Assembly: GCA_019307945.1 (NCBI GenBank)
Contig: JAFDIS010000030.1
Location: 1-36,673, forward strand
Source: Deltaproteobacteria bacterium
GTDB taxonomy: Bacteria > Desulfobacterota > DSM-4660 > Desulfatiglandales > Desulfatiglandaceae
Reading direction: 5' to 3'
DNA: 36,673 nucleotides
Both the position numbers and the translations under genes were made by a program. Positions within the stretch are counted from its first letter, which is position 1, and every line of letters starts with the position of its first letter. This document shows, piece after piece, positions 24,360-34,142 of the stretch. The notes under the pieces are model-generated. The model did not search any database and was not told the origin of the DNA. It saw nothing but the letters and a program-made list of their open reading frames with translations.

Positions 24360-26279
24360 CTATGAGTCCTCCCGGGACCGCAAGTCGTGGGTGCAATAGG
24401 GACAAACGATCCACTCGGGCTGGACGATACGGCCGCAACCCTCGCAATTGGGCACGATCGGTTTTCGGCAAAACGGACAATCTTTGAAATCGAGGCTCAC
24501 GGGCTTGCCGCAGTTTGCACAGATGGTGGTCAATTCCTCCTTCTGGTGCACCGCCTTGAGGACCTCCTCGATGGTGGTGACACCCATGCGGATCTTGCGC
24601 AGGCCGCTGATCCCCAGCGTGGTCATACCCGTGGCCATGGCGGCCTCCCGCAACGTATCCGCAGTCGCCCGGGCCTGGACCAGTTCCCGCAGCTTGTGGC
24701 CCATGATCATGACTTCTTCGATGGCCGTCCTCCCCTTGAACCCAGTACCGTTACAGTTCTCGCAGCCGGCGCCCCGGTAAAATGTAAACGGCAAATCCTG
24801 CTCTCTCATGCTCAAACGGGCAAGCAATTCCGGGTCAGGGACATACTCCTCCTTGCACTCGGGGCAAATCACCCGCACCAGCCGCTGGGCCACGACACCC
24901 ATGACCGACGTGGCGATCAGGAATGGGGGCATCCCGATATCCATCAATCGCGTCACGGCCGTGGGTGCGTCATTGGTGTGGAGGGTGGAAAGGACCAGGT
25001 GGCCGGTGAGGGAAGCCTGGAGGGCGATCTCGGCTGTTTCCTCGTCCCGGATCTCACCCACCATGATGACGTCGGGGTCCTGGCGCAGGATGGACCTCAG
25101 AACAAAGGGGAACGTGAGTCCCACCTTCTCGTTCACCTGGACCTGGTTGATTCCTTCCAGTTCGTATTCAACCGGGTCCTCCACGGTGATTATGTTGGAT
25201 TCCTCGGATACTATTTCCCGCATGCAGGCGTAAAGGGTCGAAGTCTTCCCGCTACCCGTAGGGCCGGTGATCAGGACCATTCCCTGAGGCTGTCGGATGA
25301 AACTCCGAAGAATAGTGTGGTTTTTCTCGCTGAAACCCAGTTCCTCTATGGTAACCGAGGCCTCCTCCCGGTTCAGGATTCGGATCACCGCCTTCTCGCC
25401 GTAAAAAGTGGGCAGGGTGGATACCCGCAGGTCCACCGACACATTGCTGGCCTTGACCTTGATCCGGCCGTCCTGCGGCAATCTGCGTTCGGCGATGTTC
25501 ATCCCGCCCAGCACCTTGATCCGGGAAACAATAATTGGGTGGGTCCATCTGGGCAGACGGATCGAGTCGTGAAGCACCCCGTCCACGCGGTTCCTGACTC
25601 TGACGGCGTTCTCCTGGGCTTCGATATGCACGTCGCTGGCACCCTTCTTGATGGCGTTCTTGATGATCAGATCCACCATCTTGACGAAGGGGGAATCTTT
25701 CAACTTGTCCAGCGATTCTTCCTCTTCCGGCTCTTCGCTGTAAAATTCCAGGAACTCCTCGCCGGCGATCTCATCCGCCACATCCCCCAGAGAGGTTTCG
25801 GGGTGGTAGTGGCGCTGGAGGTGTTCAATGATCTGGCTCGGCGTGGAAATGGCGGGGGTGATATTGAGGCCCGTGACGAACTGCAACTCCTTGATCATAT
25901 TCAGATCCAGGGGATCGGCCATGGTCACCTGGAGCGAATTGCCCTGCCTTTGGATGGGGATGCACAGATAACGGCGGCAGACTTCCTCGGGGACCAGTTC
26001 CAGCACCTGCGGCTCAATGGGATGGTCCTTCATGTCGATGAATGGAATCCTCAACTGCATGGCCAGGGCGAATGCGATCTCCTCCTCGGAGAGAAAGTCC
26101 ATGTCAATGAGGGTCTCGCCCAAGCGCTTGCCGGAATCCCTGTGGCCCTGAAGAGCGCGCTCGAGCTGCCCGCGCTCCAGAAGACCCGTTTCCACCAGGA
26201 GTTCGCCAAGTTTGCGCCTCCCCCCGAAAAGCCTTGATTCCCGGGTGCGCTTCAAAATGCTTTCTTTGGGATAGGCCAT
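24360..26279 (-). CDS. GspE/PilB-type secretion ATPase with C-terminal zinc ribbons
   Basis: A cytoplasmic hexameric motor ATPase of about 639 residues powering assembly of pilin or pseudopilin fibres. The N-terminal T2SSE domain (KLGELLVETGLLERGQ, then LSEEEIAFALA) is followed by the ATPase core: Walker A GPTGSGKTS with K345, DPDVIMVGEIRDEETA and LVLSTLHTNDA. The usual CxxC zinc element of GspE/PilB follows (CPECK, CENCNGTG). After the normal end are about 57 further residues with four CxxC pairs (CANC, CPFC, CEGC, CPYC), forming a double zinc-ribbon tail. The ATG at 26279 gives the usual N-terminus, and a GTG at 26345 is possible. No PilC or PilQ gene is in the window. Confidence 0.93.
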   Translation of the reverse strand: MAYPKESILKRTRESRLFGGRRKLGELLVETGLLERGQLERALQGHRDSGKRLGETLIDMDFLSEEEIAFALAMQLRIPFIDMKDHPIEPQVLELVPEEVCRRYLCIPIQRQGNSLQVTMADPLDLNMIKELQFVTGLNITPAISTPSQIIEHLQRHYHPETSLGDVADEIAGEEFLEFYSEEPEEEESLDKLKDSPFVKMVDLIIKNAIKKGASDVHIEAQENAVRVRNRVDGVLHDSIRLPRWTHPIIVSRIKVLGGMNIAERRLPQDGRIKVKASNVSVDLRVSTLPTFYGEKAVIRILNREEASVTIEELGFSEKNHTILRSFIRQPQGMVLITGPTGSGKTSTLYACMREIVSEESNIITVEDPVEYELEGINQVQVNEKVGLTFPFVLRSILRQDPDVIMVGEIRDEETAEIALQASLTGHLVLSTLHTNDAPTAVTRLMDIGMPPFLIATSVMGVVAQRLVRVICPECKEEYVPDPELLARLSMREQDLPFTFYRGAGCENCNGTGFKGRTAIEEVMIMGHKLRELVQARATADTLREAAMATGMTTLGISGLRKIRMGVTTIEEVLKAVHQKEELTTICANCGKPVSLDFKDCPFCRKPIVPNCEGCGRIVQPEWIVCPYCTHDLRSREDS

Positions 26280-26668
26280 GTTCCGATCCGCCTCAGACCT
26301 CCACCCGTTGATGATTTCATCGGCCGGGAATCCAAACCGTAGCACCCTCCCTGACCACTTTCAAGGGAATAGTGGGCTGGAAACCCTGCCTGAACACACG
26401 GTACTTCACTTGAAGAATCGGCAAGTTCCGAAAAATGACAAGAAATTTCGGCTTTTTCCCCCAAAAAAATGTGCTTTGTGAATCGTAGCGCTCACTGCCT
26501 GTTATAGGTGTTCAGTTGGATTAACAGGCTTTCAATAAATTCTATTTGTTTGCAATGGGTGGTTCGCAATCATTTTTTATTTGAAAAATTTCTCGAAAAA
26601 TCATTATATATAAAATTTAAATTGAAGAGTCGACGCCCCGCCGGGCGGAGGAGGAACAGCGCCGCTCC
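26280..26668. other. Divergent intergenic region, AT-rich to the right
   Basis: This gap separates the gspE-like gene from the CHASE2 kinase. The right half is AT-rich and holds the kinase promoter. On the minus strand I find no clear promoter for the ATPase gene. No RNA gene or coding frame is supported. Confidence 0.45.
26581..26610 (+). promoter_or_regulatory. Predicted promoter of the CHASE2 kinase
   Basis: TTGAAA (26581-26586) and TATATA (26605-26610) stand 18 bases apart in an AT-rich patch. The leader to the ATG would be about 50 bases. GGAGGAGG lies in it, rather far (14 bases) from the ATG. Confidence 0.45.
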
Positions 26669-29197
26669 ATGAAAAGACCTATCCGACAAGTGGATATCCT
26701 GACGGCCGTCCTGGTCTGCGTGCTGTACGTCTTTTTTTCCTTTCAGGCGCCCCCTTTCTTCGAGTCCATGGAAAGGTTCGTCTACGGCGTGGCAATGCGG
26801 CTGGACACCCCTCCCAGTACGGGCGAAAACCGAATCGCCATCGTGAACATCGACGAAAAAAGCCTGGAACAGTTGGGTCCCTGGCCGTGGCCCAGACGCC
26901 TTATCGCTGAAATGGTCCATATCCTGCAGTCCAATGGAGCCGCGCTCATCGGCGTGGATCTCCTGTTCCGCAGCAAGGAACACAACCAGGGCCTCGAAGA
27001 ACTGCGGGATCTGTATGAGCGAATCAATCGTCGAAGAGCGCTGGAGGCCGATCCTGACGCCTATGTCTGGATCCTTGAGCGATTGCAGGAGATCCTGGAG
27101 CACCTGGACAACGACAAGCGGCTCATCCAGGCGGTGAAGGAATCGGGCAACGTGTTCCTGCCGGTGGTGGGAAAATTCGGATCTTATGACACGGAACTGA
27201 TCATCCCGTCCGACTCTTTTCTGAGAAGGAACATCTTCAGGCCGCTCCGCTTCGACAAGGACCTGGAAGAGGTGCTTTCCGTAAACCGGATCGCAACGCC
27301 GTTTCAGGCCCTGGCCGAAAGCAGCCGGGGGCTGGGTCACATCAACCTTTCCGCCAACGAGGTGGTCAGAGGCCAGGTCCACCTTCCGTTCCTTTATTAC
27401 CGCGGGAACTTGATACCCTCCATGTCTTTGCGGTTGGCCCTGGAGTACCGCAAAAAGGCCCCCAGGCAGGTGGTCGTCCTCAACGACCGCATTCAACTGG
27501 ACGGCGAGATCATTCCCGCTTACAACGGGGAGGTCTTCATCAAGTTCAAGGGTGGGAGACGATCCTTCCCTTACTATTCCTTTGTGGACATCTTGCGGGT
27601 CAAGAAGGTGCCGGCCGTTTTCGATGAAAAGATCGTCCTGATCGGACGCACGGCGGGAGGGGAAAACGAAGGGGTCGACACGCCGGTTGATCCCCTCATG
27701 CCCCGTGTGGAGCTGACGGCCAACATCATCGAAGACCTGATGGACGGCCGTTATCTCAAGCGCCCCGAATCCCTGGTGTGGGTGGAGGCGGCCCTGGTGC
27801 TCGTTGCAGGCCTACTGGCCCTTTTGTTTCTTCCCGCCGTGCCCCTGGCCCGGCGGAGCGCACTACTGGGTCTGTTCATCTTCACCCTTTTCATTACGAG
27901 CATGATCCTCTTTATCGGAATGGGCACCTGGTTCAAGATCACCTATATCGGCCTGACGCCGATCACCCTTTACATCATATTCGCGGTTCGAGACTTCGTG
28001 CTCAGGGAACGATTCATGGAGAGGACCTCCAAGGAGACCATCGAAACGAACCGGATGCTGGGGCTGAGCTTTCAGAGCCAGGGATTGCTGGATCTTGCCT
28101 TTGAGAAATTCCGCAAATGCCCCCTGGACGATTCCATGAAGGACGTACTGTACAACCTGGGTCTTGATTTCGAACGGAAGCGGATGCTGAACAAGGCCGT
28201 CTCGGTGTACGAATACATCGGCAAAACCGACGAGAACTTCCGGGATCTGAAGGAGCGCATCCCCAAGCTGAGAAGGATGGCGGGAGAATTTCCCATCGGC
28301 CGGGTTTCCGGCAAGCAGGAAGAAAAGATAGTGGTCTCGGATGACCTGGGCACCAAGCCCACGGTGGGTCGCTACGAAATCCTGGGCGAACTGGGCCAGG
28401 GGGCCATGGGGATGGTGTACAAGGCACGAGATCCCCGCATCAACCGCCTGTTGGCCATCAAGACGATCCGGTTCTCGGACGAGTTCGAAGAAGACAAGAT
28501 CCGCGAGGTCAAGGAACGATTCTTCAAAGAGGCGGAACTGGCGGGAAAACTCTCTCACCCATCCATTATCGCCATATACGACGTGGGAGAGGATTACGAC
28601 CTGACCTACATGGCCATGGAACTTCTGGAGGGCAAGGACCTGGAGCACTTCTGGCAGAAGGACACCATGCTTCCCTTGAGGAAGGTGATTCAAGTAGTGG
28701 CGGAGACGGCCGAGGCCCTGGACTACGCCCACCGCCAAGGTGTGATCCACCGCGACGTGAAACCGGGTAACATCATGCTGCTCAAAAACGGCGGCATCAA
28801 GGTGACCGATTTCGGAATCGCCAAGGCCGTCAGTTCCTCACAGACGCGCACGGGTGTGATACTGGGGACCCCCAACTACATGTCCCCGGAGCAGATCACC
28901 GGGGGGGAAATCGACGGCCGCACCGACATTTTTTCCCTAGGTGTGGTCTTTTTTCAGCTTGTCACCGGAGAACTGCCTTTTCGCGGCAAGAGCCTGACCG
29001 AACTCTTCTATCAAATCACCCAGGGACGGCATCCGGATCCTTCGACCCTCAACCCACGTGTGGTCAAACCCTGTGTCCAGCTCATCGACAAGGCCCTGGC
29101 AAAGGATCCCAACGATCGCTTCCAATCCGCGGGAGAATTCGCCAAGTACTTGAAACGGCTCCTAAGAAAGATGGATCAACTGGCCAGGGGAAGATAA
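26669..29197 (+). CDS. CHASE2-domain Ser/Thr protein kinase
   Basis: An 842-residue membrane receptor kinase. One N-terminal helix (about 9-28) is followed by a large extracytoplasmic CHASE2 domain (about 40-365, ending DLMDGRYLKRP) and three more helices (about 370-450), giving a cytoplasmic C-terminus. A helical segment with a TPR-like look (about 475-540, LLDLAFEKFRKCP and LNKAVSVYEYIGK) leads to a Hanks-type kinase (569-835) with K598, catalytic D696 (HRDVKPGN) and D714 (DFG). Everything needed for activity is present. It ends 11 bases before a convergent epimerase gene and is a single-gene unit. With the FHA cyclase it could form a phospho-signalling pair, but that is inference. Confidence 0.92.
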   Translation: MKRPIRQVDILTAVLVCVLYVFFSFQAPPFFESMERFVYGVAMRLDTPPSTGENRIAIVNIDEKSLEQLGPWPWPRRLIAEMVHILQSNGAALIGVDLLFRSKEHNQGLEELRDLYERINRRRALEADPDAYVWILERLQEILEHLDNDKRLIQAVKESGNVFLPVVGKFGSYDTELIIPSDSFLRRNIFRPLRFDKDLEEVLSVNRIATPFQALAESSRGLGHINLSANEVVRGQVHLPFLYYRGNLIPSMSLRLALEYRKKAPRQVVVLNDRIQLDGEIIPAYNGEVFIKFKGGRRSFPYYSFVDILRVKKVPAVFDEKIVLIGRTAGGENEGVDTPVDPLMPRVELTANIIEDLMDGRYLKRPESLVWVEAALVLVAGLLALLFLPAVPLARRSALLGLFIFTLFITSMILFIGMGTWFKITYIGLTPITLYIIFAVRDFVLRERFMERTSKETIETNRMLGLSFQSQGLLDLAFEKFRKCPLDDSMKDVLYNLGLDFERKRMLNKAVSVYEYIGKTDENFRDLKERIPKLRRMAGEFPIGRVSGKQEEKIVVSDDLGTKPTVGRYEILGELGQGAMGMVYKARDPRINRLLAIKTIRFSDEFEEDKIREVKERFFKEAELAGKLSHPSIIAIYDVGEDYDLTYMAMELLEGKDLEHFWQKDTMLPLRKVIQVVAETAEALDYAHRQGVIHRDVKPGNIMLLKNGGIKVTDFGIAKAVSSSQTRTGVILGTPNYMSPEQITGGEIDGRTDIFSLGVVFFQLVTGELPFRGKSLTELFYQITQGRHPDPSTLNPRVVKPCVQLIDKALAKDPNDRFQSAGEFAKYLKRLLRKMDQLARGR

Positions 29198-29208
29198 GAC
29201 CGGCCCTT

Positions 29209-30177
29209 TCAAACACCGTAATATTCCCGGTACCACGCCACGAATCTTCTGATGCCCTCACGGAGGGGGGTTTTGGGATCGAAGCCAAGCAGTTCGCGGG
29301 ACTTGGCGATATCAGCGTAGGTCTCCGCCACGTCGCCCGGCTGCATGGGCAGCATGTTCTTTTCCGCGCGCATCCCCAGCTCCTCTTCCAGGGCCCCTAT
29401 GAAATCCATGAGGCCCACGGTGTTCGAATTGCCCAGGTTGTAGATCTCGTAGTCCATGGGTCTTCGAATGGCCGCCACCGTACCCGCCACGATATCGTCG
29501 ATGTAGGTGAAATCCCGCTTCATTCGGCCGTGATTGTACACATTTATGGGTCTTCCGTTGAGGATGGCGTCCGTGAAGAGGAACAGGGCCATGTCGGGCC
29601 TTCCCCACGGCCCGTAAACGGTGAAGTAGCGCAGCCCGGAGCAGGGGAACCCGTACAGGTGGTGATAGGCGTGAGCCATTAGTTCGTTGGCCTTCTTCGT
29701 AGCGGCGTATAGGGACACGGGCGTGTCCACGCGGTCCTCCACGCTGAAGGGCACCTTCTTATTGCTGCCGTAAACGGAAGAGGAAGAGGCATAGACGAAG
29801 TTGCGTACGCCGCGGTGCCGGGCCAGTTCCAGGAGATTGAGGAAGCCCTCCAGGTTGCTTTTCTGGTAGGAGAAAGGGTCTTTCAGGGAATGCCTCACTC
29901 CGGCCTGGGCCGCCAGATTGCACACCACGTTCACCCCGTTCTCATCCCATATGCGGCTAAGGGCCCCAAAATCCCGGATGTCCTCCCGGTAAAAGATGAA
30001 ATCTTCGTGCGGCCGGAGTATGTCCAGGCGGGCCTTTTTCAGGTTCACGTCGTAATAGGGGTTAAGGTTGTCCACCCCCACCACACGGCTTCCCTGCTCC
30101 AGGAGCTTCCTGGACAGATGAAACCCGATAAAGCCCGCAGCGCCCGTCACCAGTACCGTTTCCCGTTTCCCTTCCAT
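29209..30177 (-). CDS. UDP-glucuronate 4-epimerase-like sugar-nucleotide epimerase
   Basis: A 322-residue extended SDR protein. It has the NAD-binding TGAAGFIGFHL near the N-terminus, the DNLNPYYDVNLKKARL segment typical of UDP-glucuronate 4-epimerases (CapI/LspL group), catalytic SSSSVYG and YAATK, and RYFTVYGPWGRPDMA. It would supply UDP-galacturonate for surface polysaccharide. The start ATG follows AAGGAGAAGG. It stands alone, convergent with the kinase and downstream of groEL on the same strand, with a strong terminator between, so it is not part of the groESL unit. Confidence 0.88.
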   Translation of the reverse strand: MEGKRETVLVTGAAGFIGFHLSRKLLEQGSRVVGVDNLNPYYDVNLKKARLDILRPHEDFIFYREDIRDFGALSRIWDENGVNVVCNLAAQAGVRHSLKDPFSYQKSNLEGFLNLLELARHRGVRNFVYASSSSVYGSNKKVPFSVEDRVDTPVSLYAATKKANELMAHAYHHLYGFPCSGLRYFTVYGPWGRPDMALFLFTDAILNGRPINVYNHGRMKRDFTYIDDIVAGTVAAIRRPMDYEIYNLGNSNTVGLMDFIGALEEELGMRAEKNMLPMQPGDVAETYADIAKSRELLGFDPKTPLREGIRRFVAWYREYYGV

Positions 30178-30337
30178 GAATGGCCTTCTCCTTGTCTCTT
30201 GGGCAAAGCCCGCGTTCAGGGGCTTTCCATTTCACACCTTTTCATCGGCAGGAGGCTGGAAATCAGAAACAGAATCGCGCCCCTCCCCCCGTGCCCCCGC
30301 GCCCAGAGCTCCACTTTCCACCGGCTCGGCCGCAACG

Positions 30338-30386
30338 AAAAAACCGCACCCGTCGGGGGGAAACTTTCCCCTGCGTCGGATGCGGT
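30338..30386 (-). terminator. Rho-independent terminator of groESL
   Basis: On the minus strand CCGCA (30385-30381) pairs with TGCGG (30348-30344) around an inner perfect stem GGGGAAA-C-TTTCCCC, and is followed directly by TTTTTT (30343-30338). It lies about 60 bases past the groEL stop codon. Confidence 0.8.
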
Positions 30387-30442
30387 CCATGAGGTTGTTT
30401 CAGACCGCCCCCCCTCTCGGGGGTTTCCGGTCTCGGGCCTAC

Positions 30443-32119
<1,677 letters not shown>

Positions 32120-32139
32120 TCAGGTGATGCTGATTTCGG

Positions 32140-32427
32140 CTATTCCACGATGGCGATGACGTCGTCTTCTCTCATGATGAGGTATTCTTCACCCTCGATC
32201 TTGATCTCGGTCCCGGCGTACTTACCAAACAGGATCCGGTCCCCTTCCTTGACTTCCAGGGGCAGTGTCTTTCCATCCTCGAGGACCTTGCCCTTGCCAA
32301 CGGCGATGATTTCCCCCTCCACGGGTTTCTCCTTTGCCGTGTCCGGGATGATGATTCCCCCTTTTGTGGTTTCCTCTTCCTCGATTCTCTTGACGATCAC
32401 TCGGTCATGCAATGGTCTGACTTTCAT
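32140..32427 (-). CDS. groS: Co-chaperonin GroES
   Basis: The 10-kDa lid of the GroEL chamber, 95 residues from the preferred start. The chain has the family opening [13 protein letters not shown], the mobile loop ([13 protein letters not shown]) and the C-terminal strand [16 protein letters not shown]. An ATG three codons earlier (32436) stands too close to GGAGG. The ATG at 32427 is about 9 bases from it and matches the family start. It is the first gene of groES-groEL. Confidence 0.97.
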   Translation of the reverse strand: MKVRPLHDRVIVKRIEEEETTKGGIIIPDTAKEKPVEGEIIAVGKGKVLEDGKTLPLEVKEGDRILFGKYAGTEIKIEGEEYLIMREDDVIAIVE

Positions 32428-32450
32428 TTCAAACATCTCCTCCAGTTCCT

Positions 32451-32530
32451 CGAATTTAGGTTTTGCCCATCACTTCTCGACGACCAAAAACGAATTTAGG
32501 TTTTGCCCATCACTTCTCGACGACCAAAAA
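32451..32530. repeat. Perfect 40-bp tandem duplication in the groES leader
   Basis: Bases 32451-32490 are repeated exactly at 32491-32530. The pair ends 23 bases before the groES ATG on the minus-strand transcript, so it lies in the leader or promoter-proximal zone. The identity of the two copies indicates a recent duplication. Confidence 0.9.
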
Positions 32531-32674
32531 ATGGGATATGTCAAGCGGCGGGCGCACCATCCGCCCCAGGGATCTGGGGGCCGCCGCTGGTCGGTACACC
32601 TCGAGAAAAGATCATCCCCCGGCCCGCGCCCACGAAAAACATGCCCGTTCGCCGGACTTTCCGCTCGGATTTCC

Positions 32675-32699
32675 AAAAAGGGGCCATGGGGACCCCTTT
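32675..32699 (-). terminator. Terminator downstream of the GalE-like gene
   Basis: AAAGGGG (32677-32683) and CCCCTTT (32693-32699) form a stem with a 9-base loop. On the minus strand it ends in TTTTT (32679-32675). It stands 130 bases past the epimerase stop and may work in both directions, being nearly symmetrical. Confidence 0.5.
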
Positions 32700-32776
32700 A
32701 TCACCAAAATAAGACCCTCCGCTCGCTCACCGGCCTCGGGTGAGGTATGGAGCGGGTTCCGGAGCAAATTCACCCA

Positions 32777-32804
32777 AAGTTAATATCCGCCCCCGGTTTG
32801 TCAA
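32777..32804 (-). promoter_or_regulatory. Candidate groESL promoter
   Basis: On the minus strand a perfect TTGACA (32804-32799), embedded in CCCCTTGACA as in heat-shock sigma-32 -35 sites, is followed by ATATTAAC-type AT bases. TAACTT (32782-32777) lies after 16 bases as a weak -10 box. It is placed just past the epimerase stop but upstream of a terminator-like hairpin, so it may be attenuated or the groESL promoter may lie closer. Confidence 0.3.
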
Positions 32805-32828
32805 GGGGACGCATCAAAATTTTTGGGA

Positions 32829-33785
32829 CTATCTCAGGTCGAGACGCCAGCGGAAGGTTCGCAGGATGCCTTCTTTGAGGTCGATTCGGGGGCGCCATCC
32901 CAGCACCCGGGCGGCCTTTTCCGCCACCAGGCAGCTCTTTTTCAGGTCTCCCGGTCGCGCAGGTTCCCTTTGGGGCACGGCAAGCTCCCGGGGTACGGCT
33001 TTCTCCAGGGTGCGGTACGTATCGAAGATCACTTCGTACAAATCCAGGGTCCTTGTCTCCACCCCGGTGCCGATATTGAAAAAATCCCCGTCTCCACCCT
33101 GGAGGGCCAATAGATTGGCCTGCACCACGTCCCCGACATAGCAGTAATCGCGCGTCATGCCCCGTTCTTCTCCCGGAAAGTGATAGAGCTTGGAGGGTTT
33201 GCCCTCCAGGAGATTGTCCATGAAGATGGCCACCACACCGGCCTCGCCGTGGGGGATCTGGCGGGGGCCGTAAATGTTGGCGTAACGCAGGGTGGTGTAG
33301 CTCAGCCCGTGCTGATGGGCATAGTAGGCAAGATAATGCTCAGATGCGTATTTGGCCACCGCATAGGGCGAAAGGGGCCTGGGCATGTAGTTCTCGGTCG
33401 TGGGGTATTCTTCCGCCTCGCCGTAAACGGCCCCCCCCGATGATATGAAGATCACCTTGCCGACGCCGCATCGCACCGCGGCCTCCAGCAGGTTGAGAAG
33501 CCCCTTGATATTGATGTCCGCATCCAGGAGGGGATCTTCCACCGAGGCGGGCACGCTGATCTGGGCCGCGTGGTGATTGATCGCGTCGGGCCGCTCCGCC
33601 TCCATGATGCGCGCTATTTGCGGACTGCGGATGTCCTCTTCATAAAATCGCGCCAGGGGGTTGACATTGGATCGCCTGCCGCTGGAAAGATCATCCACCA
33701 CGCAAACATCGTGGCCCGCCTCGATGTAGCCGTCCACCACGTTGGAGCCGATGAAACCCGCACCGCCCGTAACCATGATCTTCAT
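32829..33785 (-). CDS. NAD-dependent epimerase, UDP-glucose 4-epimerase-like
   Basis: A 318-residue extended SDR protein with the NAD site TGGAGFIGSNVVD, D-D-LSSG, SSGGAVYG and the catalytic YAVAK motif, followed by RYANIYGPRQ. It resembles the GalE/WbpP group that epimerises UDP-hexoses for surface polysaccharides. The exact substrate is not readable. GGGAGGGG lies about 8 bases before the ATG. It sits on the minus strand with its own terminator and appears to be a single-gene unit, separated from the cysteine-synthase fusion by a divergent region. Confidence 0.86.
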   Translation of the reverse strand: MKIMVTGGAGFIGSNVVDGYIEAGHDVCVVDDLSSGRRSNVNPLARFYEEDIRSPQIARIMEAERPDAINHHAAQISVPASVEDPLLDADINIKGLLNLLEAAVRCGVGKVIFISSGGAVYGEAEEYPTTENYMPRPLSPYAVAKYASEHYLAYYAHQHGLSYTTLRYANIYGPRQIPHGEAGVVAIFMDNLLEGKPSKLYHFPGEERGMTRDYCYVGDVVQANLLALQGGDGDFFNIGTGVETRTLDLYEVIFDTYRTLEKAVPRELAVPQREPARPGDLKKSCLVAEKAARVLGWRPRIDLKEGILRTFRWRLDLR

Positions 33786-34142
33786 AATAAATCCCCTCCC
33801 TGCGCCTTCCCCGTTCCTCCGCCCTCCAGGGAAATCGATGGGAGGCTAACAGGATTAGGCCTCCTGGTCAAGGAGGGGAAGTAGTTTCCGGCGGGGCCTG
33901 AAAAAGCCCGAGGCTTGTGCCTCAGCTTGCCGCAGGGACGGGAACATCTTTTCAACGGGGGTTATGTCGTTGCAAATGGGAGGAAATTGCTATAGAAATA
34001 GGGGCCGTCGCAACACGCCGAGGGCCGCGCCCGCAGGCCCTGCGGACACGATTTTGCGGCGGACAGAGGAATCGAAGGCATGTGACACGGCCCGTTTCCG
34101 TTCTTTGCCTGCGCCCAGTCCCCGGGATCGGAGCAGATCGTC
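33786..34142. other. Divergent intergenic region with attenuator-like hairpin
   Basis: This gap carries the start regions of the epimerase (minus) and the cysteine-synthase fusion (plus). The plus strand has TTGCAA (33970-33975) and TATAGA (33991-33996), but only 15 bases apart, so a promoter there is doubtful. A minus-strand terminator at 33901-33928 is listed separately. The right half is GC-rich with no recognised RNA. Confidence 0.4.
33901..33928 (-). terminator. Terminator hairpin in the leader of the GalE-like gene
   Basis: On the minus strand AAGC-GAGGC and GCCTC-GCTT form a stem around a four-base loop and are followed by TTTTT (33905-33901). It stands 115 bases upstream of the epimerase ATG and no minus-strand gene ends just before it. 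It could be an attenuator of the epimerase or the end of a small or antisense RNA. Confidence 0.5.

Larger units (their letters stand above)
32428..32828. other. Leader and upstream region of groES
   Basis: This stretch holds a 40-base tandem duplication, a two-tier hairpin (GCGGCGG/CCGCCGC around CCCCAG/CTGGGG, about 32545-32590), a terminator for the upstream epimerase and a promoter candidate, all described separately. No CIRCE element (TTAGCACTC-N9-GAGTGCTAA) is seen. The minus strand also shows TTGACA at 32544-32539 without a good -10 box. Confidence 0.45.

Noticed and set aside
24387-26237. A 616-codon plus-strand frame opposite the secretion ATPase
   Set aside because: It has no recognisable domain and mirrors the codon pattern of the ATPase gene.
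30408-30426. Plus-strand hairpin CCCCC-TCTC-GGGGG-TTT near the groEL stop as a terminator
   Set aside because: It faces the wrong way for groEL and no plus-strand gene ends there. The minus-strand terminator at 30338-30386 explains the operon end.
32428-32828. CIRCE/HrcA operator for groESL
   Set aside because: The inverted repeat TTAGCACTC-N9-GAGTGCTAA was looked for and not found.
33970-33996. TTGCAA/TATAGA as the promoter of the cysteine-synthase fusion gene
   Set aside because: The spacer is only 15 bases, which is too short for confidence.
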